15,759 nt of DNA. It comes from an uncultured Saprospiraceae bacterium (GTDB lineage: Bacteria; Bacteroidota; Bacteroidia; Chitinophagales; Saprospiraceae). The position numbers were made by a program, and so were the translations under genes. Shown here piece by piece: positions 1 through 7,879 of this stretch. The notes below the pieces were generated by a model that searched no databases, had not been told where the DNA came from, and saw only the letters and a list, made by a program, of their open reading frames with translations. The stretch spans positions 1 through 15,759 of the forward strand of contig CAKUWM010000034.1 in NCBI GenBank assembly GCA_934699305.1. The letters are read 5' to 3'. Each line of letters begins with the position of its first letter. Position 1 is the stretch's first letter.

Positions 1-356
1 GCGGAATTTGGGTTCAAGAAACTACATAATCCACAGATTCGACGATGTCTGAGGGAATAGTTTCCATTTATTATATTGGTATTAGAGGGGGGGGAAATAA
101 TGAAGTCATTTGGGAAATTTGTTATACACACTTTTTAATCTTAATTATGATCAACGTTTTTCAAATTTATACCTTTCCAATAAAATTTTCGTTTATTGAG
201 TATATGTTTGTATTTTAGAATGAGGAAAAGCGATATTCCGAAACGGGAAAAACCATAAGTAAATTATGATAAATTGCACTATTACACGCTATATCCCAAT
301 GAAAAAGAGATAAGTGAAATAGTAAAAATTAGTATTAAATAGGATTTAAATAAATT
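1..356. other. AT-rich leader region without a complete gene
   Basis: No complete gene is visible here. Two forward frames are open from the window edge. One runs from base 1 to a TAG at 58-60 (19 codons) and another from base 2 to a TGA at 50-52 (16 codons). Either could be the last codons of a gene that starts outside the window, but I recognise neither and both may be chance. The rest is strongly AT-rich with many stops in all frames, and includes a run of eight G at 87-94. The right part is probably the 5' region of the DUF4783 gene. Confidence 0.5.
203..210 (+). promoter_or_regulatory. Possible -7 box (TATGTTTG) for the DUF4783 gene
   Basis: TATGTTTG matches the Bacteroidota -7 consensus TAnnTTTG exactly. 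No TTG or TTTG element lies at the usual 17-23 bases upstream, and the implied leader before the start at 357 would be about 140 bases. This is a weak candidate based on one short motif. Confidence 0.22.
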
Positions 357-737
357 ATGTTACAACGATTGTTACTTCTCTTTTTTGTTGGACTGAATAT
401 TCAAGTCTATAGTCAGCCCCAAACAATAGCGGCTTTTAAAAAGGGCGATGTGTCTTTGTTGTCCAATGTCCTGGCAGACAAAGTAAATTTAACTTTTGAT
501 GATCAAAGTGATATCTTGAATAAAACACAGACTCTTGTGAAGTTGGAAGGTTTTTTTAAGGAGCATAAAATCACCTCATTTAAAACTTCACATACGGGTC
601 AATCTCCCGATAACAACAGCTTTTACACTATAGGCTATCTTAAAACCAGCACCGGAACATTTAGGTTGTTTATCAAGTATTCCAAAGTGGATGGTATAGA
701 AAGAATAAAGGAAATACTATTTGATTCCAATGATTGA
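357..737 (+). CDS. Small secreted DUF4783 family protein
   Basis: This 126-residue protein begins with a short, very hydrophobic segment (residues 5-13) and a plausible signal-peptidase I site after VYS (residue 19), so it is probably exported to the periplasm. The mature part resembles the Bacteroidota family DUF4783. It has an AAFKKGDVSLLS start, a middle KLEGFFKEH segment, HTGQSPDNNSFYTIGYL, and a closing GTFRLFIKY then IKEILFD. From memory this family is thought to have an NTF2-like fold, but its biochemical role is unknown and no catalytic residues stand out. The length is normal for the family. The start has no Shine-Dalgarno site, only an A/T-rich tract. It stands alone: the next gene, fhs, converges from the other strand 135 bp away. 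I am sure it is a gene and moderately sure of the family; no function is claimed. Confidence 0.8.
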   Translation: MLQRLLLLFFVGLNIQVYSQPQTIAAFKKGDVSLLSNVLADKVNLTFDDQSDILNKTQTLVKLEGFFKEHKITSFKTSHTGQSPDNNSFYTIGYLKTSTGTFRLFIKYSKVDGIERIKEILFDSND

Positions 738-872
738 ATACTTTGTTTGTAAAACAATGTAATTGGCTCGTAAAAGCAGAAAAGCAGATAAATACATATA
801 GATATATATCATATATATTAAAATACAGTTGTCTATTTGACAAAGTGTGAAATGTAACTCTGTTGTCTATAA

Positions 873-2546
873 TTAAAACAGACCGGTAATATTTCCTTCT
901 TCGTCGATGTCAATATGTTCAGCACTTGGAATCTCGGGCAAGCCGGGCATTCGCATAATTTCGCCGGTTACAGGGACAACAAAGCCGGCACCTGCAGCGA
1001 TTTCTATTTCTCTGACATTAAGCACAAAGCCTTCAGGAGCGCCTTTTTTGTCCTGATCATCCGAAAATGATTTTTGCGTTTTGGCGATGCAGACACAAAG
1101 ATGAGCGAGCTTGAGTTTTTTAATGACTCTAAGGTCTGCCTTTGCTTTAGCGCCATATTCGACGGACTTAGCACCATAGACATTGGTTGCTATGGTATTA
1201 ATTTTATTTTCGATACTTGCTTCTGTAGAATACAATGGCTGATAAGTCTGATGTTGATTATTATCGACGATACGTGCGATTTCTCCAGCGAGGTTGACGG
1301 CTCCATCACCACCTTTTGCCCATATTTCGATGGAATCAGCGTGAAATCCTATTGATTTGCATTGTTCAATAACGGCTTGAATTTCCGCATCTGTATCTGT
1401 GACAAATCGATTGATAGCAACTACTGCAGGAATTCCAAATAGGCGGGCATTTTCTAAGTGTTTTTTCAAGTTGACAAATCCATCTTTGACAGCCTGGACA
1501 TTTTCCACTTTGAGGTCGGCCAGATCTACGCCGCCATGGTATTTTAAAGCTCTAATGGTTGCAACGATGACGACACATCGAGGAACGAATCCCGCCATCC
1601 GGCACTTAATATCTAAGAATTTTTCACCTCCTAAATCAAATCCAAAGCCTGCCTCTGTCACGACGTAATCAGAAAGAGAAAGCCCCATCTTCGTTGCGAT
1701 GATAGTATTGGTACCTTGTGCAATATTGGCAAATGGTCCTCCGTGGATTATGGCAGGTGTCTTTTCGATGGTCTGAACCAGATTGGGTAATATGGCGTCC
1801 TTTAAAAGTGCTGCCATAGCGCCGTGAGCTTTCAAGTCACGTGCAAATACAGGCTTCCCTTCATACGTATTGCCGATGTATATATTTCCAAGTTTTTCTT
1901 TTAATTCGCTCCGATTATTGACCAAGCAAAGGATTGCCATAATTTCGGATGCAGCGGTGATATTAAATCCGGCTTCGCGCGGGACACCATTACCTTTGCC
2001 TCCAAGACCGGATACGATATTACGCAAGGCGCGGTCATTCATATCCATCACACGTTTCCATATTACAGTACGAGGGTCGATATTGAGGGTATTCTTTTTA
2101 TTTTGAATATTGTTGTCAATTACGGTAGCCAATAGGTTGTTGGCTTTTTCAATAGCGGCGAAGTCTCCTGTGAAGTGCATGTTGATATCTTCCATAGGCA
2201 GTACCTGTGAATAACCGCCTCCTGCTGCACCACCTTTCATGCCAAATACAGGACCTAAAGATGGTTCACGCAATACAACGGTAGTCTTTTTGCCTATTTT
2301 ATTCATGGCTTGTGCAATACCAATGCTACATGTTGTCTTTCCCTCACCTGCAGGGGTGGGTGACATGGCAGATACGAGTATCAGGTTACTTTTTTGAACC
2401 TTTTCTTCATCAATATAATGTAACGGTATCTTTGCTTTGTACTTGCCGAAATACATCAGGTCGTCTTCTGCTATCTCTAATTGATCTGCAATATTTTTGA
2501 TGTGGGTTAACTGTATTTTCTGCGCTATTGAAAGATCATTTTCCAT
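873..2546 (-). CDS. fhs: Formate-tetrahydrofolate ligase (10-formyl-THF synthetase)
   Basis: This cytoplasmic enzyme makes 10-formyltetrahydrofolate from formate, tetrahydrofolate and ATP, feeding one-carbon units into purine and formyl-Met-tRNA synthesis. At 557 residues it has the full family length. The P-loop TPAGEGKTT is at residues 64-72. The first family signature, with GMKGGAAGGGY, is at 102-112, HFTGD at 124-128, and the second signature VATIRALKYHGG at 328-339. The C-terminus carries the expected MPGLPEIPSAEHIDID stretch. No gap or frameshift is seen. The upstream 193 bp, to the end of the polysaccharide gene, contains no clear TAnnTTTG box, so it may have its own unrecognised promoter or be read through from upstream. 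It converges with the DUF4783 gene. The assignment is secure; the physiological direction of the reaction cannot be read from sequence. Confidence 0.97.
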   Translation of the reverse strand: MENDLSIAQKIQLTHIKNIADQLEIAEDDLMYFGKYKAKIPLHYIDEEKVQKSNLILVSAMSPTPAGEGKTTCSIGIAQAMNKIGKKTTVVLREPSLGPVFGMKGGAAGGGYSQVLPMEDINMHFTGDFAAIEKANNLLATVIDNNIQNKKNTLNIDPRTVIWKRVMDMNDRALRNIVSGLGGKGNGVPREAGFNITAASEIMAILCLVNNRSELKEKLGNIYIGNTYEGKPVFARDLKAHGAMAALLKDAILPNLVQTIEKTPAIIHGGPFANIAQGTNTIIATKMGLSLSDYVVTEAGFGFDLGGEKFLDIKCRMAGFVPRCVVIVATIRALKYHGGVDLADLKVENVQAVKDGFVNLKKHLENARLFGIPAVVAINRFVTDTDAEIQAVIEQCKSIGFHADSIEIWAKGGDGAVNLAGEIARIVDNNQHQTYQPLYSTEASIENKINTIATNVYGAKSVEYGAKAKADLRVIKKLKLAHLCVCIAKTQKSFSDDQDKKGAPEGFVLNVREIEIAAGAGFVVPVTGEIMRMPGLPEIPSAEHIDIDEEGNITGLF

Positions 2547-2739
2547 AAAAATCTTGAATTTTGCTATAAAAATATAATAAATTACCTAACAGCCAAAAAA
2601 TTGATACGACATTTTTCAGGGAAGACTTCTTTGTTTTATCCAAAACGATTACTTGTTGTTGTAAGTCAGCTTAAAACTATGAATATCCTGCCATTTTTAG
2701 TTTATCATAATTACGAGAATACCGGTGCAGAAGATGAAT

Positions 2740-4194
2740 CTATGATGCCGAATGGGCTATTTTCTTTTTAACTTTCCGCCAATGGAATCCGGCGATTATT
2801 GCCAAAGAAATATAAAAGAACGAACCGGCTTTATCTGATTCTATCATGTCATTCATGGTTAGAATTACAAGAATTCCAAACAATGTCATCAGTGCTGCCA
2901 TGATAACGTATTGCATGTTTTTGTCTTTTTCTTCATGATATAGCCGTTGGCCGGCAATAAGCGCCCATGATACCATCCAAATAAATAGAATAGGTGCGAG
3001 AATGCCTTGTTCAATAGCCAATAACATAAAATAGGAATGTACGGTGCTTCGATCCGGATTATCGCTTACATAGGTTCTAAATGAAGTCAGGGTGAAGGAT
3101 TTGTATGTGTCGTAAAAATTGTTGGGGCCCACACCCAGCAATGGTTTGTCGGCAATCATATATCTGGCGGCAACCCATCGATATACTCTCTCCATCGTGG
3201 AAATATCTTCAAAATTATACGTCGCTGTCAGCAAGTTGTTGAAATCTGTGTGACTGATTGTTTTGTTGTAATTCGGGGCATAGTCAAAAAACTTGTTGTC
3301 TTTTATCAAATATACCGAATAACAGCTAATACCGATGATAGAGGCGATGATTGCCGGTTTGATTAGCTTCCATTTGATGATGAAATAAAAAGGAACTAAG
3401 AGAACTACCGCTCCGATGGCGGCTCTGGTGTAGCTAAAGTAAATTGCTATGATAAACAATAGAATTAATCCGGTATAAAGAAAGCTTTGTTTCCATTTGT
3501 TGAAGTGTATTCTTCCTAACATCCATATAAATGGAAATACGACTAACAGTTGTACGGCGTAATTGACGTGGTTGGAATAAAATGGTCCGACGCAGGAGTT
3601 GATTGTTGCGAAAGAAAATCCTGATCCCGCATGTCTTATCATCACATACAATACCGTCAATGTCGCCGTAAAACCTACGGCTATTGCCATTTTTTTAGCA
3701 TCTCTCCATGATCTGATAAAATAGGCTGACATACCAAAGTATGCCACAATATACCAAGCTTTTGCCAATAAGTATTTGATGGATAAAGTTATATTGACGG
3801 AGAAAATTGTCGTCAATATCGACAAAATAAACATTGCCGTCAAGAATATAACGATCGGATGTCTGACAAAGCTGAAATCTATTCTATTATAATTAAATAT
3901 CAAAACCCCCGGTAATATTGCTATAAAAAACAAGTTGAATAATTCGTCCGGTGCATCCAAGCTCAAGGATCCAAAGTTGAGTTCTGTCGAAATAGGTATT
4001 GTCATTATCATGGCAAAAAACACCAACTTGAGGTCTTTTAAAAAGTAAAACATGCCAATAAAGATGACCGGTAGCGTCATGAGCCAATAGGCATCCAGAT
4101 ATAATGCGTTCAGGATACATATTGCACAGAATACATTCAGCCAAGTAAGTGGGCTAAGTATTCGATAAGGGTTCAATGAGATTGATTTATTCAT
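2740..4194 (-). CDS. O-antigen ligase/polymerase-like membrane protein (Wzy_C family)
   Basis: This 484-residue inner-membrane protein has about ten or more hydrophobic segments and one large hydrophilic loop at roughly residues 295-390, the layout of the WaaL/Wzy (Wzy_C) superfamily. Family marks include SYTRAA at 254-259 with Arg257 at the end of a membrane helix, PLLGVGPNNFY at 351-361, and His386 in VHSYFMLLAIEQGI late in the loop. These Arg and His positions correspond to residues usually needed for glycan transfer. Such proteins either polymerise lipid-linked repeat units or transfer the finished glycan to lipid A-core or protein acceptors. Sequence alone does not distinguish these roles. 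Its start overlaps the end of the Wzz-like gene by 8 bp, so the two are almost certainly cotranslated. No glycosyltransferase or flippase gene is in the window. Confidence 0.85.
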   Translation of the reverse strand: MNKSISLNPYRILSPLTWLNVFCAICILNALYLDAYWLMTLPVIFIGMFYFLKDLKLVFFAMIMTIPISTELNFGSLSLDAPDELFNLFFIAILPGVLIFNYNRIDFSFVRHPIVIFLTAMFILSILTTIFSVNITLSIKYLLAKAWYIVAYFGMSAYFIRSWRDAKKMAIAVGFTATLTVLYVMIRHAGSGFSFATINSCVGPFYSNHVNYAVQLLVVFPFIWMLGRIHFNKWKQSFLYTGLILLFIIAIYFSYTRAAIGAVVLLVPFYFIIKWKLIKPAIIASIIGISCYSVYLIKDNKFFDYAPNYNKTISHTDFNNLLTATYNFEDISTMERVYRWVAARYMIADKPLLGVGPNNFYDTYKSFTLTSFRTYVSDNPDRSTVHSYFMLLAIEQGILAPILFIWMVSWALIAGQRLYHEEKDKNMQYVIMAALMTLFGILVILTMNDMIESDKAGSFFYISLAIIAGFHWRKVKKKIAHSAS

Positions 4195-5308
4195 CCCATA
4201 ATTTTTTCCAATCCGGATTTTTTAATGTATTGAGGACAATGATGCCTAAGATATTAGAAAAGAAGGCAATGAGCGCTACGGATAGTACAATAAGTGATCG
4301 TTTGGGCCTTGATTTGACCAATGGTACTTCGGCTTTTTCGACTAAGTGAAGTGCATTGTTTTTACCTTTTAGAACACCCATTATTTGACCGTATCGTACA
4401 TTATATACGGTTAAGTAGTCCTTTGCAGCGCGCAATTGAGTACCCATTATTTCGATGATATTTCGGCCTTCGTTAAAGTTGTTGAAGTTGATAGAACTTG
4501 TGGTATTGGAGTCTGTGATGGATTTGTATTCTTCTTTGAGCCCGGCTACCATTGCTTTGAGTAGGTTGATGGTGTCACGGGGTATATGAGGCAAGGTTTC
4601 CAAGACTTTTAAGCGTTCTTGTTCGCGTTTGAATTTTGTTTCCACAGTGACCATCTTTTGCATAATCTCCGTTCCTTGAGATTCGGGGTCGATGATTTTA
4701 AATTTATTGCGAAGCAACTGAACCGAGTCAGCCAATTTATTGACTTCGATTTGTTTTTGAACAATATTGTCTTTAATGGTAATAGCTAAATCGTTAAGAT
4801 TTGATTTTAATAAATTGGATACCAATAAATTGATAAAGAATCTGGTTGCATTCGCCATAGCAGCGGCTTGTTTGGGATCTTTATCCTCAACGGTAAGCTC
4901 CAATGCATCTAATTTAGTTTTTACAATGTTATAATGGTCTCTAAAGGTGTTATGTGCCTTGTATCGTGCTTTACTACCTTTCGGGTCGATGTTGTATTTT
5001 TTATACAAGTCAAATGAATCAATCATCAGATCGAACAATTCACCGGATTGAGCCACCGTAATCATTCTGTCTAAGTCAACTCCTGTTCCATAATATTCCA
5101 TTTCTTTGGTGGAATTGCCGAAGATATGCTCAGGCTTCATGACATCCGGGCTTGCCGGATAGAATACGGTTGTGGAGGAATAGTAATTGGGTAAGAGTAA
5201 GACGCCGATAATTGCAAGAATAGTCAATATTCCGACATTACGTAGGATGACTTTACGCTGTTTTAACACCAACTTTACAATATCAACCAATGATTCTTTT
5301 ACTTGCAT
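4187..5308 (-). CDS. Wzz-type polysaccharide chain-length determinant protein
   Basis: This 373-residue protein has two membrane segments, near residues 24-41 and 341-363, flanking a long helical, charged periplasmic domain. That is the layout of polysaccharide co-polymerases (Wzz/GumC-like). Residues just before the second segment read VEKAEVPLVKSRPKRS, like the proline-containing motif of the family. There is no C-terminal tyrosine kinase domain, so it resembles Wzz or the membrane half of Wzc. I chose the ATG at 5306-5308 over the upstream ATG at 5398. The shorter protein starts directly with the cytoplasmic helix MQVKESLVDIVKLV, whereas the 30 extra residues look unrelated. A TACTTTTG promoter-like box also lies just before 5308, inside the longer reading frame. 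It overlaps the O-antigen ligase-like gene by 8 bp and probably sets chain length for that protein's product. Confidence 0.82.
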   Translation of the reverse strand: MQVKESLVDIVKLVLKQRKVILRNVGILTILAIIGVLLLPNYYSSTTVFYPASPDVMKPEHIFGNSTKEMEYYGTGVDLDRMITVAQSGELFDLMIDSFDLYKKYNIDPKGSKARYKAHNTFRDHYNIVKTKLDALELTVEDKDPKQAAAMANATRFFINLLVSNLLKSNLNDLAITIKDNIVQKQIEVNKLADSVQLLRNKFKIIDPESQGTEIMQKMVTVETKFKREQERLKVLETLPHIPRDTINLLKAMVAGLKEEYKSITDSNTTSSINFNNFNEGRNIIEIMGTQLRAAKDYLTVYNVRYGQIMGVLKGKNNALHLVEKAEVPLVKSRPKRSLIVLSVALIAFFSNILGIIVLNTLKNPDWKKLWDE

Positions 5309-5328
5309 TATATTGAATTTCAAAGGTG

Positions 5329-5336
5329 CAAAAGTA
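5329..5336 (-). promoter_or_regulatory. Possible -7 box (TACTTTTG) for the Wzz/ligase pair
   Basis: Read on the minus strand this is TACTTTTG, an exact TAnnTTTG match, ending about 20 bases before the chosen start at 5308. That would give a leader of roughly 15 bases. No good -33 TTG element is present at the normal distance; the nearest TTTG is 28 bases away. It supports the shorter start for the Wzz-like gene. Confidence 0.38.
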
Positions 5337-5448
5337 CTATTTTTATCCGGAATCAGTGCATTTTCAAAAAAATCAGTTTGTGAAGCATTGTGAATCATAC
5401 GATTATTTCAGTATCGATTTTTTTACTACCTTAGTTGTAATATTGAAC

Positions 5449-6366
5449 ATGTCAAAATGGAATAGTTATATAACCGGATTTCAGCATTATTTGAAATTAG
5501 AGAAAGGGTCGGCGCAGCATACGATAGCCGCTTATATATCCGATATCAATAAGCTGGCTTGGTATTGTGAGGCACAAAATGCGAGATCTATTTCTCCACT
5601 GGAAGTAAGCTCAACCGATATTCTGGCTTTTGTGGTGGAGCTTAACAAGATGGGTATCGGTGAACGAAGTCAAGCGCGCATCCTGAGCTCTTTTCGGGCA
5701 TTTTACAAGTATCTTCTCGTGGAAGATTTGATAGATTCTGATCCGATGGAGCTGATACAAGGGCCACAGTTACCGGCGACTTATCCCGAAGTATTATCTA
5801 TAAGTGAATTGGAGGCTTTTTTTGATGCTATTGATTTGAGTGAAGAGTTAGGGCATAGGAATAGGGCGATTTTTGAAACGATGTATGCTTGTGGATTGCG
5901 AGTCAGTGAGGTTATTCATCTCCGTCTTGCAGGATATTTTCCGGATATCGGCTTTGTCAGGGTCATAGGAAAGAATGACAAAGAGCGGATTGTCCCCATA
6001 GGTTCCGTCGCTATTAAACAAATCAACTTTTATGTGGAAGGGGAGCGGAGGCATATTACACCCAAGACCGGATATGCCAATCATGTTTTTCTGAATAGGA
6101 GAGGAGCGGCATTGACGAGAAATATGATATTCCTTTTGACTAAAAAATATGCAGAACTGGCGGGAATTACGAAGAACATCAGCCCTCACACCTTTCGGCA
6201 TTCTTTTGCTACACACTTAGTGGAAGGGGGCGCTGACCTAAAGGCGGTACAAGATATGCTGGGACACGAAAGCATTACTACGACTGAGATTTACACCCAT
6301 ATAGACGTCAATTACCTTAAAGAAACGGTAAATCAATTTCATCCTTTATTTTCTAAAAAGGAATAA
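5449..6366 (+). CDS. xerD: XerD-type site-specific tyrosine recombinase
   Basis: This is a 305-residue cytoplasmic recombinase of the XerC/XerD type, which resolves chromosome dimers at dif during division. The N-terminal SAM-like DNA-binding domain spans about residues 1-100 and the catalytic domain about 115-300. All expected catalytic residues are visible: Arg151 in GLRVSE, Lys175 in GKNDKER, His247 and Arg250 in SPHTFRHSF, His273 in LGHES, and nucleophile Tyr282 in IYTH. I chose the ATG at 5449-5451 because MSKWNSYITGFQHYL matches a normal Xer N-terminus. The in-frame ATG at 5326 would add 41 residues not expected in the family and would overlap the divergent Wzz gene. It lies alone, not next to integrase-type attachment sites or other mobile genes, which favours a housekeeping role. 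XerC versus XerD cannot be settled fully; XerD is the better match. Confidence 0.93.
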   Translation: MSKWNSYITGFQHYLKLEKGSAQHTIAAYISDINKLAWYCEAQNARSISPLEVSSTDILAFVVELNKMGIGERSQARILSSFRAFYKYLLVEDLIDSDPMELIQGPQLPATYPEVLSISELEAFFDAIDLSEELGHRNRAIFETMYACGLRVSEVIHLRLAGYFPDIGFVRVIGKNDKERIVPIGSVAIKQINFYVEGERRHITPKTGYANHVFLNRRGAALTRNMIFLLTKKYAELAGITKNISPHTFRHSFATHLVEGGADLKAVQDMLGHESITTTEIYTHIDVNYLKETVNQFHPLFSKKE

Positions 6367-6411
6367 TACCGATTGGATATTTTGACAAAATATATTGCTA
6401 AAACAAATATG

Positions 6412-6444
6412 TAATATGCTTGCTATAAGCAAGTAATAATATTA
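6412..6444. terminator. Hairpin between convergent xerD and Nfu genes
   Basis: CTTGCT (6419-6424), loop ATA, AGCAAG (6428-6433) is a perfect 6-bp stem. A second pairing arm, TAATAT (6412-6417) with ATATTA (6439-6444), lies outside small bulges. On the plus strand it is followed by GTTTTGTATTCTT. It sits in the 110-bp gap where two genes converge, so a shared bidirectional terminator is plausible. The stem is short and AT-rich outside the core. Confidence 0.42.
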
Positions 6445-6476
6445 GTTTTGTATTCTTAGGTATCGTGCGATGAGGC

Positions 6477-7091
6477 TTATCCCATTTCGCTTATGACTTC
6501 TGTGACTTCCGGTACCATTCTCTTGAGCATAGCTTCTATTCCTGCTTTGAGGGTAATGGTAGAGGAGGGGCAGCCGCTGCATGATCCTTGGAGAATCACG
6601 GTTACGACACCTTTGTTGAAAGAATGGAATTCGATATTTCCGCCGTCATTGGCTACTGCCGGTTTTACTACAGTTTCAATTAATTCTTTGATTTTCTGGA
6701 CAATAGCTACATCATCGCCTGTATATTCACGGGCGTGTTTTTCGGCTTCGATGCGTGCCAATTCTTCTTTATAACCGTAATTGATGATAGGAAGTTCGTC
6801 TAAGATATAATTTTTGATGTAGCCTTTGAGTTCGTGTGTGATATCTTTCCAAGAATAGATAGGATCTTTGGTGACAGAAACAAAGTTGTTGCAAATATAT
6901 ACACCGCTAACATACGGAAAGCTAAATATGCCGATTGCCATAGGAGACCATTTCTCGGCTTCTTCTTTACTTCTAAAGTCCGCCGTTCCACCGGGGAAGA
7001 GCATTTTGTTTACGACAAATTTAAGACTTTCGGGGTTAGGAGTCTCCTCTGTATAGATAAGGATAGGAGTTTTTACGACCTGATCTTGCAT
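6477..7091 (-). CDS. Nfu-type iron-sulfur cluster scaffold/carrier
   Basis: This 204-residue cytoplasmic protein holds and delivers Fe-S clusters to apo-enzymes. It has two domains. Residues about 10-105 resemble the Nfu N-terminal domain (starting YTEETPNPESLKF, then WSPMAIGIFSFPYVSGV). Residues about 127-204 form the NifU C-terminal domain, with AVANDGGNIEF and the cluster-binding pair Cys171 and Cys174 in GSCSGCPSS. The order matches mitochondrial NFU1 and some bacterial Nfu proteins rather than the three-domain NifU of nitrogen fixers: the IscU-like domain is absent. It is the last gene of the five-gene unit, 50 bp after the flavoprotein reductase, with no promoter match in that gap. The context suggests expression together with the redox and isoprenoid genes, although Nfu is a general factor. 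Confidence 0.93.
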   Translation of the reverse strand: MQDQVVKTPILIYTEETPNPESLKFVVNKMLFPGGTADFRSKEEAEKWSPMAIGIFSFPYVSGVYICNNFVSVTKDPIYSWKDITHELKGYIKNYILDELPIINYGYKEELARIEAEKHAREYTGDDVAIVQKIKELIETVVKPAVANDGGNIEFHSFNKGVVTVILQGSCSGCPSSTITLKAGIEAMLKRMVPEVTEVISEMG

Positions 7092-7141
7092 ATTCTGATT
7101 TGTTTTGATGGATAAACAATCCCGATTAAAAAAGGTTGAAT

Positions 7142-7864
7142 CTATCCATATAATTCAATCATTATTTTTTCTTTCGGTATCATCATGGCGTTGCGGAGAA
7201 TATCTTCCGCTTCATCGACCATGGCTTGCCACCCGCACAGCATAAAAAGGGCATCGGTATTTTCAGAATTATAGGTATTGAGATAAACCGAATGGACATA
7301 ACCTTTGTGATAATTTCCATCTTCTACTTCTCTGCTTAATGCAATATCTAATTTGAAATTAGGAAAATGTTTGAATGATTCAAGGTCATCGTAATAGAGG
7401 ATATCTTTTTTATAACGCGAACCGAAAATAAGGTGGAAATGGGTATTGTTATACTCACTTTTTCCTAATACATGCTGTAGCATAGCGCGGAATGGAGCTA
7501 ATCCTGTTCCGGTACATATCATGACCACTGTAGAGGGAAGGCTTTTGGGAAGATAAAACATCCCGTCAGGACCTTTGAATTTTAGGGTATCCCCGACCTG
7601 CACTGTTTCGCAAAGGTATGTGGAGCCCAGTCCTCCTTCTAACTTGCCTACGCACAATTCTATATTACCGTCTGTGATAAAATTGGCTATAGAATAGCTT
7701 TTCCAACGTTGTAGTCGCTTTTCACCTATTGGAAGGTCAAAGGTTATGAACTGTCCGGGAATTGCGGTGATGGGGGCTTCTACTTGAGGCCGGATCCAAA
7801 GGTTTTTTACTCTTTCGTTTTCTGTTGATATGTCGGTAATTGTTGCATCAATCCACTTAGCCAT
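7142..7864 (-). CDS. Ferredoxin/flavodoxin-NADP reductase-like flavoprotein
   Basis: This is a 240-residue soluble FAD/NAD(P)H oxidoreductase of the ferredoxin-NADP reductase fold, which would pass electrons between NAD(P)H and a ferredoxin or flavodoxin. The FAD domain covers about residues 1-105. It carries RWKSYSIAN (53-61) for flavin binding, LEGGLGSTYL (75-84) for the FAD pyrophosphate, and GPDGMFYLP. The nucleotide domain follows, with the loop CTGTGLAPFRAM (117-128), GSRYKKDILYYDDL, and LCGWQAM (209-215). The length equals a stand-alone Fpr; no 2Fe-2S domain is attached, so it needs a separate electron partner that is not in this window. It begins 15 bp after the GYDIA kinase and precedes the Nfu gene. 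NADPH versus NADH preference and the physiological acceptor are unknown. Confidence 0.87.
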   Translation of the reverse strand: MAKWIDATITDISTENERVKNLWIRPQVEAPITAIPGQFITFDLPIGEKRLQRWKSYSIANFITDGNIELCVGKLEGGLGSTYLCETVQVGDTLKFKGPDGMFYLPKSLPSTVVMICTGTGLAPFRAMLQHVLGKSEYNNTHFHLIFGSRYKKDILYYDDLESFKHFPNFKLDIALSREVEDGNYHKGYVHSVYLNTYNSENTDALFMLCGWQAMVDEAEDILRNAMMIPKEKIMIELYG

Positions 7865-7879
7865 GACTAATTTTAAATT

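Noticed and set aside
87..94. Run of eight G as a possible phase-variation tract
   Set aside because: It is not inside or just before a recognisable gene, so slippage would have no visible target. It could also be a sequencing artefact.
829..843. TTGTC-tattt-GACAA hairpin between the DUF4783 gene and fhs, plus the nearby palindrome GATATATATC at 801-810
   Set aside because: A 5-bp stem without a T tract and an AT-only palindrome are expected by chance in such AT-rich DNA, so I do not call a terminator.
1074..1668. Forward reading frames of 89-93 codons opposite fhs
   Set aside because: They are antisense shadows of a strongly conserved gene, have no family resemblance and no promoter match.
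2679..2771. A 30-residue forward reading frame from ATG 2679 to TAA 2771, overlapping the end of the ligase-like gene
   Set aside because: It is short, has no promoter match upstream, and half of it is antisense to a real gene. The amino-acid mix looks reasonable, but nothing supports expression.
5326..5448. N-terminal extension of XerD from the upstream ATG
   Set aside because: The 41 residues do not look like part of a Xer protein and the family length fits the later start.
5449..6366. The tyrosine recombinase as the integrase of a mobile element
   Set aside because: It has normal XerD length and motifs, no adjacent tRNA, direct repeats or phage/transposon genes, and housekeeping neighbours.
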